Assembly: GCA_022684035.1 (NCBI GenBank)
Contig: JAJHSB010000058.1
Span: 1 to 33,098 of the forward strand
Source of the DNA: Candidatus Acetothermia bacterium
GTDB lineage: Bacteria; Bipolaricaulota; Bipolaricaulia; UBA7950
Reading direction: 5' to 3'
Length of the DNA: 33,098 nt
Both the position numbers and the translations under genes were made by a program. Below are positions 9,444 through 16,526 of this stretch, piece after piece. The notes below the pieces were generated by a model. It ran no database searches. It was not told where the DNA came from and was given only the letters and a program-made list of their open reading frames with translations. Within the stretch, counting starts at the first letter, position 1. Each line of letters begins with the position of its first letter.

Positions 9444-10727
9444 ATGGAATATAGCGAGGCATGCGCGATTCTGAAACGACTACCCTTTCGCGAGGTTAAA
9501 CCAGGGATAGAGAGAATATCCTATCTTCTCTCCGGCATAGGCGATCCTCAGCAATCGATTCCGGTGATCCATATCGCGGGAACGAATGGCAAAGGTTCGG
9601 TAGCCGCAATGCTCGCAACGATCCTCCAATCTGCTGGTTACCGGGTCGGCTTTTACATCTCGCCCGAGTTGATTGATATTCGCGAGCGGATTCAAGTTAA
9701 TAGCGAATGGATCAGTAAAGAAGATTTTGCAAGATGTGTGGCAGAGCTCGCACCACTCTTGGCGGCGGCGGAAGATAAACCGACTATCTTTGAAGCATTA
9801 ACTGCGATGGCGTTTCTTCATTTTTTCCGTCGAGGAGTTGAGATTATCGTACTTGAAGCCGGACTGGGCGGTCGTTTCGATGCAACGAATGTTGCGACAC
9901 CGCTGCTGACAATCATTACCAACACAGACCGTGATCATCTGGAGATCCTCGGCGGCTCAGTGGAGACGGTCGCATGGGAACATGCAGGGATCGCTGCGTA
10001 CGGTGTTCCGTTGCTGATCGGAGATCATAGCGCGCCGCTTGAGGAGATTATATCGCAGGAATGCGACCGCATCGGCGCCTTGTTAACTTTAACTACTGGT
10101 GTCATAGTTGAGCAAGCAGAATTTGATTGGCATCGCGCGGTATACAATCTCGAGTGGAAAGATTTTTGTCACCGTGTTGATATACCGCTCCTGGGCGGAT
10201 ACCAACAGAACAATCTCAGGATAGTCGGCAAGTCAATTGAAATTCTACGCCGACAAGGATTATCTCTTCCCGATAGTGCGGTTTTACGTGGTCTGTCATG
10301 CGTTCGCTGGCCGGGTCGGTTCGAAGTGGTGCACCACAGACCGTATATCGTAATTGATGGTGCGCATAATGTTGCAGGAGTACAGGCGTTAGCCAGTGAT
10401 GTGATTCGGTATAGCAAAGAATTTCTGCCTAGCAAACCGCGTTACCTTATATTTGGTGTACTTGATGATAAAGAAGTCGAGGAGATGTGCCGTATCCTCT
10501 TCCCGTTGTTCAGCAAAGTTATACTGACTATGTCGCAGAGCGAACGCGCAGTTCGTTTAGATCGATTAATCACTGCTGCAACCTCGCTTGCTGTTCCTTA
10601 TACTGCGACTGAATCAGTGACGGCAGCGGTCCACTTAGGCTCCAAGTTATTGACTGCAGAGGATCTATTGGTCGTTGGTGGATCGCTTACCGTTGCTGGT
10701 GAGGCAAGGAAGTTATATGTCAAGTAG
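9444..10727 (+). CDS. folC: Folylpolyglutamate synthase / dihydrofolate synthase
   Basis: FolC adds glutamate to dihydropteroate and/or to folates, retaining the cofactor in the cell. The 427-residue protein has the P-loop HIAGTNGKGS (about residues 46-55), a Mur-ligase-like central domain with LEAGLGGRFDATN, and VIDGAHNVAGVQAL in the C-terminal domain. Its length is normal for the family. The ATG follows the valS stop directly, and the last 11 nt overlap uppS, so translation is probably coupled. Whether it has both activities cannot be read from the sequence. Confidence 0.96.
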   Translation: MEYSEACAILKRLPFREVKPGIERISYLLSGIGDPQQSIPVIHIAGTNGKGSVAAMLATILQSAGYRVGFYISPELIDIRERIQVNSEWISKEDFARCVAELAPLLAAAEDKPTIFEALTAMAFLHFFRRGVEIIVLEAGLGGRFDATNVATPLLTIITNTDRDHLEILGGSVETVAWEHAGIAAYGVPLLIGDHSAPLEEIISQECDRIGALLTLTTGVIVEQAEFDWHRAVYNLEWKDFCHRVDIPLLGGYQQNNLRIVGKSIEILRRQGLSLPDSAVLRGLSCVRWPGRFEVVHHRPYIVIDGAHNVAGVQALASDVIRYSKEFLPSKPRYLIFGVLDDKEVEEMCRILFPLFSKVILTMSQSERAVRLDRLITAATSLAVPYTATESVTAAVHLGSKLLTAEDLLVVGGSLTVAGEARKLYVK

Positions 10728-11451
10728 TGAGTGGCGCAACGATCAACCGTTGCCTTACCATGTGGCAATGATCATGGATGGCAATGGCCGCTGGGCTCAA
10801 ATGCATAAACTGCCGCGGATTGCTGGCCACCATGCCGGCGCAAAGAGAGCGGAAGAATTGATTCGCTTCGCTGGAGACACATTAAATCTTCCCTATTTGA
10901 CTCTCTTCGCATTATCAGCAGAAAATTGGCACCGTCCAAAGAGTGAGATCAATCTTCTCATGCAACTCCTTGATCAATTCATTACCGACAAGTTGAATGA
11001 ATTCGTTGCCAATAATGTTAGATTACTCGTCATTGGTGATCTTTCCGTCTTGCCTGTGAGCTTACAACGAACGATTGAGCATGCTATCGCCTCTACAGCA
11101 GGCAATAGCGGGCTTGTCCTCAGCGTAGCCCTCAACTATGGCGGACGGCAGGAGATCATCCGCGCTTGCAGAAAGATCAATGCGGAGATCACGGCGGGAA
11201 CGATTGACCCAGAGAGACTCGATATAACGACTTTCCGCTCATATCTATATGCTCCTCATGTTCCTGATCCCGACCTGATCATCAGAACAGGCGGAGAACA
11301 ACGAATCAGTAATTTTCTGATCTGGCAATTAGCGTATGCAGAACTTTATTTCACCAAAACGATGTGGCCTGATTTTACTGTGAAGGAATTTCTACAGGCG
11401 ATCAGTGACTTTCAAACAAGAGACCGCCGGTTCGGCGCTACAGAGGAGTAA
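10717..11451 (+). CDS. uppS: Undecaprenyl diphosphate synthase (cis-prenyltransferase)
   Basis: It condenses isopentenyl diphosphate onto farnesyl diphosphate to give the C55 lipid carrier used for peptidoglycan and wall polymers. The 244-residue protein shows MDGNGRWA with the catalytic Asp21, HHAGAKR, SAENWHRP, and the C-terminal RTGGEQRISNFLIWQ and WPDF motifs. The ATG at 10717 is chosen because AAGGAAG lies 5 nt upstream and residue 21 then aligns with the family; a farther in-frame start at 10675 is buried in folC. It overlaps folC by 11 nt and is followed at once by cdsA. Confidence 0.96.
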   Translation: MSSSEWRNDQPLPYHVAMIMDGNGRWAQMHKLPRIAGHHAGAKRAEELIRFAGDTLNLPYLTLFALSAENWHRPKSEINLLMQLLDQFITDKLNEFVANNVRLLVIGDLSVLPVSLQRTIEHAIASTAGNSGLVLSVALNYGGRQEIIRACRKINAEITAGTIDPERLDITTFRSYLYAPHVPDPDLIIRTGGEQRISNFLIWQLAYAELYFTKTMWPDFTVKEFLQAISDFQTRDRRFGATEE

Positions 11452-11453
11452 TG

Positions 11454-12287
11454 ATGAATCTTATTGAACGTCTTGCTACTTCAGTGATCCTTATTCCAAC
11501 AATACTTGGACTCTTATACATTGCAGCACGTTACGGTCTACCGTGGATAATTGGGATAATACTCATGGTGGTAGCAATCCCCGCTGGTTTGGAATATATC
11601 AAATTAATGCATAAAACCGATATCAAAATAGCACGTTGGGAATTCTTAGCTTCAATACCGTTTATCATCTTCGCTTATATTGTCTTTGACGGCCGGTATG
11701 GAGATATCGCGCTCCTGATAGGAATCTCATATCAAATATTGCGTTACCTCAGGGGAGGCAAGCATCGTCAGGGGCTGGCTGCGATCGCGGCCGGCGCATT
11801 CGGTCTGCTATACATACCGTGGATGCTTCATTTTTTCTATCGTATCTTTGCCAGTGGTCCCACGGGCTGGATCTATGCGTCAAGTGTCTTTTTGATGGTA
11901 TGTGCATATGATGCGGGGGCGTATGCGGTCGGGTCTCGTTTTGGTCGTCACCGCGTTTTCCCATTGGTCAGCCCGAATAAGACTTGGGAAGGACTGCTTG
12001 GAGGGTTTATCTTGACGGTGATCATTACCGCGCTCTCTCTGCTATGGATCGGTGAGCTTACTGTTGGACAAAAGGTTCTTCACATTCTGCTCTTATCAGG
12101 TCTGATTAGCGCCGCGACCCAGATTGGAGATCTATTCGAATCCAAACTCAAACGCGCTGCCGGAGTCAAAGACTCTGGCATATTCCTACCCGGCCACGGC
12201 GGAGCACTCGATCGTCTCGATGGATTCCTCTTTGCTCTACCGGCATTTTATTTTTACTTCTACGAGGTACTCGGATTTATCTACTAA
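11454..12287 (+). CDS. cdsA: Phosphatidate cytidylyltransferase
   Basis: CdsA makes CDP-diacylglycerol from CTP and phosphatidic acid, the branch point of phospholipid synthesis. The 277-residue membrane protein has about eight hydrophobic helices and the C-terminal family signature SKLKRAAGVKDSG followed by LPGHGGALDRLD. ATG 11454 sits 5 nt after GAGGAG; ATG 11451, which overlaps the uppS stop, is an alternative. It closes the valS-folC-uppS-cdsA operon and converges with the minus-strand gene ending at 12311. The uppS-cdsA pair is standard; dxr and rseP, which often follow, are absent. Confidence 0.95.
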   Translation: MNLIERLATSVILIPTILGLLYIAARYGLPWIIGIILMVVAIPAGLEYIKLMHKTDIKIARWEFLASIPFIIFAYIVFDGRYGDIALLIGISYQILRYLRGGKHRQGLAAIAAGAFGLLYIPWMLHFFYRIFASGPTGWIYASSVFLMVCAYDAGAYAVGSRFGRHRVFPLVSPNKTWEGLLGGFILTVIITALSLLWIGELTVGQKVLHILLLSGLISAATQIGDLFESKLKRAAGVKDSGIFLPGHGGALDRLDGFLFALPAFYFYFYEVLGFIY

Positions 12288-12310
12288 GTAGGCCGGCACA
12301 AGGAGAGGTG

Positions 12311-14011
12311 CTAAGTTCCTCTCTGCTGCACCAGATAGAGCGCGATATCCCTCACTTTTGCCGAGATTGCTTCCCAGCGCTCGAACTGTTCACTGACGGC
12401 ATAGCCGATGAGCCATGTACCGGTGGTAATATCGACATCCACTTTTTTAAATAACCGCTGAAGATCTTTCGGCCAGTAGGCAGCGATAGCTGCCGCTAAA
12501 GACGTTCCCATTTTATTTCCATAAGTTACGATACTTGTTCCCGGCATGATCGCTTGTAAAGGGTAAGCCCGCCCATCTTTGATAAGGAACGCTCGGCGCA
12601 GTGATCGCGGCAGATCATTGGTCACGGTAATGGCTGCATCGCTGTTTTGTTGGAACTTGATCGGTATAGACCTGATACGCTCTACCACCAGGTAGCAGCG
12701 CTCACCGTCTCGCATTGTGATTACAACTTGGTCGTCATCTCTTCGCACCAGTGAGGGTGGTCTTCTGTCCAGCACAAAATGAATCTGGTCGTTATCTCTC
12801 ACTTTCAGGCTGATATTCGTTGAATTGGGAGTAAATAATCCGTATGAAATAACAGAGAAACCATATAAGACTTGCACATTAAATGATGTTCTATTAACAT
12901 ATACATCTAATAAGAAGGCCAGCCGGTTTGAGTATAAACCGGATAAAACTGCAATAATAATCGTCGTTCCAATCAAAGACGGCAGTACTAACCGTCGTTG
13001 CCGCATATAGAGTGTAATGAGTGAAAAACTGATCAGAATAGCACCGATGATTGCGAGTGCCGCCCACCGGGATGGCCGTTCTATGATCATTTGCGCCAAT
13101 TGATCTGCTGTCAGTCGAATATCAGGCGCAGGGCGAGGCGCAACAATCAAAAGTGGAACGAGAGCTGCGCGCTGTTGGAGAGAGAGATCGAATGAGCGCC
13201 GGGTGATGAGTAATAATTCGCCATTACCATGGCGGGTAGTAATGAATAGTGGCCAGTCTCCGTCGCGTAATTTTACAAGCGCATTGTTGCGGAGCTCACC
13301 GGTGAGGATTGTTAGACCGGCAGTATCAGTCGTTACAATTGGACTTTCAAGTGGTAAGAGAGCGCGTAGAATCGGTGCATCGTGGAGAAAGAAGTCACTG
13401 CCGGTAAAGAGAACGAGTCGACCGCCGGTATAAATCCATTGAGCAATCGCTGCCCACTGCGCTCGGTTGAGAAGCGGTGGTGTAAGACGGCCAATCAGGA
13501 GGGAGGAGATTGATCCATAAGCGCGCCAATCACTCGGAAGGGCGCCCGCGGCGAGGACGATTGGATCTTTATCATTCACATCGACTGCGATATCGCCAAC
13601 GATGAGTGGAAATCGCTCTTCCCGCAAAAACGGACGTAAATCATGTTGCCAAGAAGCAACTGGATTTTCCATGTCGTCATATAAGATAATCTCAAATAGG
13701 TGATTCGAACGATGCAAAACGATCGCTGTTTGCCGGGAATAGATTCCACTTATACCGGCAGTAATTACAAGTCGTCTCTCCATCGTCCCCTCGCCGATCC
13801 ATGGGTTGCCGATTATCTGACGTAAAACGAGCGAGCCGCTAAAGAACGGAGTAACTCCTGATAATGTCACTTTAACCAATGCTGATTGACTAGCGGCATG
13901 GAATCCACTAAATCCGATCTCGGCAGTAATCGTCGGATTAGCAGCGCCACAGTTACCGAAGAGAATTAACCAAAGTCCCCCGATAATAATCGCTCGGATC
14001 CATTTATGCAT
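12311..14011 (-). CDS. Large exported protein of unknown function with C-terminal membrane segments
   Basis: I do not recognise this 566-residue protein. From the ATG at 14011 (AGGAG 8 nt upstream) it starts MHKWIRAIIIGG, a clear signal peptide with a possible lipobox-like LFGNC at about residues 18-22. The body is beta-rich. The stretch with WIYTGGRLVLFTGSD (about 200-215) recalls class I glutamine-amidotransferase-like or ThuA-like folds seen in some cell-surface proteins. Two hydrophobic helices follow at about 315-360, then a second beta-rich domain. It probably sits at the cell surface. It lies downstream of the recombinase gene on the same strand but 245 nt away. Open sequence continues upstream to 14074 without a ribosome site. 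Confidence 0.75.
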   Translation of the reverse strand: MHKWIRAIIIGGLWLILFGNCGAANPTITAEIGFSGFHAASQSALVKVTLSGVTPFFSGSLVLRQIIGNPWIGEGTMERRLVITAGISGIYSRQTAIVLHRSNHLFEIILYDDMENPVASWQHDLRPFLREERFPLIVGDIAVDVNDKDPIVLAAGALPSDWRAYGSISSLLIGRLTPPLLNRAQWAAIAQWIYTGGRLVLFTGSDFFLHDAPILRALLPLESPIVTTDTAGLTILTGELRNNALVKLRDGDWPLFITTRHGNGELLLITRRSFDLSLQQRAALVPLLIVAPRPAPDIRLTADQLAQMIIERPSRWAALAIIGAILISFSLITLYMRQRRLVLPSLIGTTIIIAVLSGLYSNRLAFLLDVYVNRTSFNVQVLYGFSVISYGLFTPNSTNISLKVRDNDQIHFVLDRRPPSLVRRDDDQVVITMRDGERCYLVVERIRSIPIKFQQNSDAAITVTNDLPRSLRRAFLIKDGRAYPLQAIMPGTSIVTYGNKMGTSLAAAIAAYWPKDLQRLFKKVDVDITTGTWLIGYAVSEQFERWEAISAKVRDIALYLVQQRGT

Positions 14012-14256
14012 TACAATCGCTCCTACTTGACACTTATCTCTCACTTTAGTCTTTAGTGCGGTTATTCGGCACATATCGTATTGTATGACAAATCCAGCGT
14101 AAGTACGAGTAATAGGTTCGTCTCTACTCTTTCTTTCCCCTCTTTTTCGGAACCACTCACCCTCTAAAACAGTGACCCCGCCACTATAGCCAGGCGCGTC
14201 CCTGAGCCCACCCTGATTGGAGCCCGCTTGGGTGCAGGTAGGCAGAGAGGTTGCCG

Positions 14257-14886
14257 CTATTGCGGTAGATTGTTCACTGCCAGGTGAGCATCTTCGTCAA
14301 ATACATCTGCGTAAATCTGGGTCGTCTGCACTGATGCATGTCCCAGTTGTTTCTGCACTAAACGGAGGTTGTATGTACTGGCGCGATAAAGACGAGATGC
14401 ATAGGTGTGTCGACACGAGTGAATCGAAAAACGTGGCGGTAAACCGGCGGATTGAGCTTTCTGTTTAAAGATGCGGTAGATAGCGGTGCGAGTCAATGGT
14501 AGGCCTCCTCCCCGGCTGGAAAGGAAGAGATATGCATTACGAGCAGTCGATTCACCGGTCTTCTTCTTCCACACCAAAAAATCGCTGAGATGACTCCGCA
14601 GCGATTCTCCAATCATCACACCACGTCTCTTATTACCTTTTCCATTTTGCACTACCACAACTGAGTAATCGGATTCTAATAGTAAGTCACCTATCTTTAG
14701 GGAGCAGATCTCTGAGACACGTAGTCCGGTATCGAGCGCGAGATGGATGATTGCCCAATCTCTGCGCGCTTGGCGGGTATTGTGCTGATTATTTACGCCT
14801 CGGACAGCGGCGGCGCGACAATGACCTTTTAGTCGTTTTACTTGTGCATCGGTCATGAAATCCTCGATTGTGAGCTGCAGTGCCAT
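14257..14886 (-). CDS. Tyrosine recombinase, catalytic domain only
   Basis: A 209-residue site-specific recombinase of the XerC/D and phage-integrase type. All catalytic residues are present: R56 (GLRVSE), K83 (NGKGNK), H156 and R159 (IHSCRHTYASR), H183 (LGHASV) and nucleophile Y192. XerC/D are near 300 residues; here the N-terminal core-binding (SAM-like) domain is missing, leaving only about 40 residues before the catalytic fold. No upstream fragment of that domain is visible, so this is either a natural short form or an old truncation. GGAGCCCGC lies on both sides (14219-14227 and 14914-14922) with further partial similarity. It may serve a small mobile element or inversion system rather than chromosome dimer resolution. 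Confidence 0.88.
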   Translation of the reverse strand: MALQLTIEDFMTDAQVKRLKGHCRAAAVRGVNNQHNTRQARRDWAIIHLALDTGLRVSEICSLKIGDLLLESDYSVVVVQNGKGNKRRGVMIGESLRSHLSDFLVWKKKTGESTARNAYLFLSSRGGGLPLTRTAIYRIFKQKAQSAGLPPRFSIHSCRHTYASRLYRASTYNLRLVQKQLGHASVQTTQIYADVFDEDAHLAVNNLPQ

Positions 14887-15208
14887 TACTCCTCCTCATG
14901 ATTCAGTTTGCCTGGAGCCCGCCTGAGCTTGGGCCGGCTACCTAAGTTCCGTGAATCATATCCTATCAATTTTGGCTCGATGCGCAAAAGACATCTGTCG
15001 CAACAAAAGAGTCCTTTTGTTGCGACACGAGGATAAATAACACGTAAAGTGCTACTAAGTCAGGGTTTCAGCGTTTCAAGTCTCTGGCGTATGCCTACCG
15101 AAAGCCAGCTTTAGTCCGGGCAAGCAAGCAGACGACTCTGATCATCGAGAAGAAGGGTACTATATAATAAAACCTAGATGGAATCGCTGGAGGGCAAATA
15201 CGGCCATC
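14887..15208. other. Non-coding region upstream of the recombinase
   Basis: There is no gene here. It holds an ATGATTCA/TGAATCAT inverted repeat (14898-14905, 14952-14959) that encloses the GGAGCCCGC repeat and an imperfect AGCCCGCC/GGCCGGCT palindrome. It also holds a very stable hairpin at 14996-15027. The arrangement next to a tyrosine recombinase makes the left part a candidate recombination site. The rest has no feature I can support. Confidence 0.5.
14996..15027 (-). terminator. Perfect 14-bp hairpin downstream of the HD gene
   Basis: TGTCGCAACAAAAG (14996-15009) and its exact reverse complement (15014-15027) enclose a 4-nt loop. It lies about 180 nt beyond the stop of the minus-strand HD gene, so it may end that operon, though only a short T-run (TCTTTT) follows on that strand. 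The perfect palindrome beside a recombinase gene could also be a recombination or protein-binding site. Confidence 0.45.
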
Positions 15209-15982
15209 TTACTCGATCGTATAGTGTTCAACGATCTTTTTCTCCTCCCCGCGGATTTCCGCGATCACTTCAAAATATTGCGCAATACCAGAACGTTGGA
15301 GTTTCTCTTTGAGTAGATTATCGAGCTGGAATATGCCGGCCGAATTGGTCATCCGTACTTCGATTCTGACCGGCTTATTCTTTCCGGCAGTAAGCTTAAC
15401 TTTGGTGATCGCTAGCGCAGATACAGCATGGATCGTCGGTGCACCGGCGGTAAATGGAATACGGGCACGACCTTTTTCCATGTCGAGCGCATCGGCGATC
15501 TTCACTACTCCGGCCTCAACGGTAAACGGCAGCACGGCACGGCGATGCGAAAAGATAGCGTGCAAGACCTCAGATTCAATGATTGTGCGCGCCGAACCAG
15601 TGTAGATATTTTCAATCAGTTCAGCGATCAGTGGTGGCGCCAGTACGACAGACATCTCTTCATGCTGCTCGCGGTGGATAGCGTGACCGATGTCATGGAG
15701 GAGCGATGCAAGAACGACGATTACTTCCGCATCGGCAACTTCTAAGTTATAGTCCTTAACTACACTGGGAACCACCCCGTATTCGATGAGCAGGCGCATT
15801 AGTTTAAGAGCAATATTTGTGATGATTTTGATATGAACAGGTCCATGGTCGTTTAAGTTCAACCGATTGAGCGCATTAATATTAGAGCATTCCCATAGTG
15901 TCTGAAGTCGCGTTGATTTACAAACACGTTCCATAATCTGTGCCAAACGCGTGTTATCGCGTGTCGGTATACTAAATTCCAT
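15209..15982 (-). CDS. HD-domain metal-dependent phosphohydrolase
   Basis: A 257-residue soluble protein with HD-family metal ligands: His in NDHGPVH (about residue 46), LLHDIGHAIHREQH (HD pair at about 94-95), a later His in FSHRRAV and Asp in KIADALDMEKGRARI. Such enzymes cleave phosphoester bonds in nucleotides or second messengers; the substrate is unknown. The C-terminal ~70 residues form a separate alpha/beta unit. GAGGAG precedes the ATG, and the gene overlaps the upstream MerR-like gene by 11 nt, so the pair should be one operon with related jobs. Confidence 0.88.
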   Translation of the reverse strand: MEFSIPTRDNTRLAQIMERVCKSTRLQTLWECSNINALNRLNLNDHGPVHIKIITNIALKLMRLLIEYGVVPSVVKDYNLEVADAEVIVVLASLLHDIGHAIHREQHEEMSVVLAPPLIAELIENIYTGSARTIIESEVLHAIFSHRRAVLPFTVEAGVVKIADALDMEKGRARIPFTAGAPTIHAVSALAITKVKLTAGKNKPVRIEVRMTNSAGIFQLDNLLKEKLQRSGIAQYFEVIAEIRGEEKKIVEHYTIE

Positions 15983-16445
15983 TGCTATCTCCTCTTAATC
16001 GTTCCCACCATTGTGGTCTATCTTCTCGCTGCTGCTGTTGCTTATCCTCAGTCTTGACGCGTTCGAGATAACGAATCCGCTCACGGAGAAATTCAATTTC
16101 ACTGATCAATCTTTCGATCAGTTGTGAGTCGTGGCTGTGGGGTTCGATATTCTCCTGTTTGTTGCGGTTTAATATAAAACCGTCAACTGTCCTGGAAGCT
16201 GTAGTTGCGTCTAATTCCAGCGAAGCACGTAAAGCCTCACTTGCTTCAGTAATAGTTAGTCCGCTATCGTATAAATCCTGGAGTCGACGAAGAATCTCTA
16301 CGCCCTCTTCGATGATTAAAATTTGATTATTGGTTCCGCGGCGGATCAGGCCTGATAGTAAATCCTTAACCACTTCTATTCGGTTGCGTACCTGATTGAT
16401 TGTCTTAAGTCCTAATATGGCACGCAAATCATTGATCGTGTGCAT
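15972..16445 (-). CDS. MerR-like helix-turn-helix and coiled-coil protein
   Basis: A 157-residue protein. Residues 1-75 (AILGLKTINQVRNRIEVV, LTITEASEAL) look like a MerR-type winged helix. Residues about 105-140 form a charged coiled coil (LIERLISEIEFLRERIRYLE), followed by a Gln-rich tail. TAGGAGGT lies 6 nt before the ATG. It is the first gene of a two-gene operon with the HD phosphohydrolase and is divergent from mutL, with which it shares a promoter region. It may be a dimeric DNA-binding regulator of its own operon, mutL, or both; this is inference. No effector-binding domain is seen. Confidence 0.65.
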   Translation of the reverse strand: MHTINDLRAILGLKTINQVRNRIEVVKDLLSGLIRRGTNNQILIIEEGVEILRRLQDLYDSGLTITEASEALRASLELDATTASRTVDGFILNRNKQENIEPHSHDSQLIERLISEIEFLRERIRYLERVKTEDKQQQQREDRPQWWERLRGDSNGI

Positions 16446-16465
16446 CTAAAACCTCCTATTCCCTT

Positions 16466-16494
16466 AGGATACCGCAGATCACATGCGTTGACAA
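16466..16494 (-). promoter_or_regulatory. Promoter for the MerR-like/HD operon
   Basis: On the minus strand TTGTCA (16489-16494) and TATCCT (16466-16471) are 17 nt apart. The -35 box overlaps the mutL -35 box on the other strand by five bases, so RNA polymerase could serve only one direction at a time. Confidence 0.5.
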
Positions 16495-16515
16495 CTAATA
16501 CTATAATTTGATAAT
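16488..16515 (+). promoter_or_regulatory. Promoter for mutL, nearly leaderless
   Basis: A perfect TTGACA (16488-16493) is followed after 16 nt by GATAAT (16510-16515). A start about 7 nt downstream would leave only some 5 nt before the mutL ATG at 16527. No ribosome binding site is visible there. A TATAAT at 16502-16507 is an alternative -10 but has no good -35 partner. Confidence 0.6.
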
Positions 16516-16526
16516 TTCTTATCAGT

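Noticed and set aside
12303-12323. Bidirectional terminator between cdsA and the convergent gene
   Set aside because: Only a 6-bp GAGAGG/CCTCTC stem with no T-tract on either side, so support is too weak to list.
14996-15027. Integron attC site
   Set aside because: The hairpin has no RYYYAAC/GTTRRRY core sites and no bulged bases, and the recombinase lacks an integron-integrase insert.
15140-15185. Plus-strand promoter with a TATAAT-like box near 15165
   Set aside because: No plus-strand gene follows, and no -35 box is present at a suitable distance.
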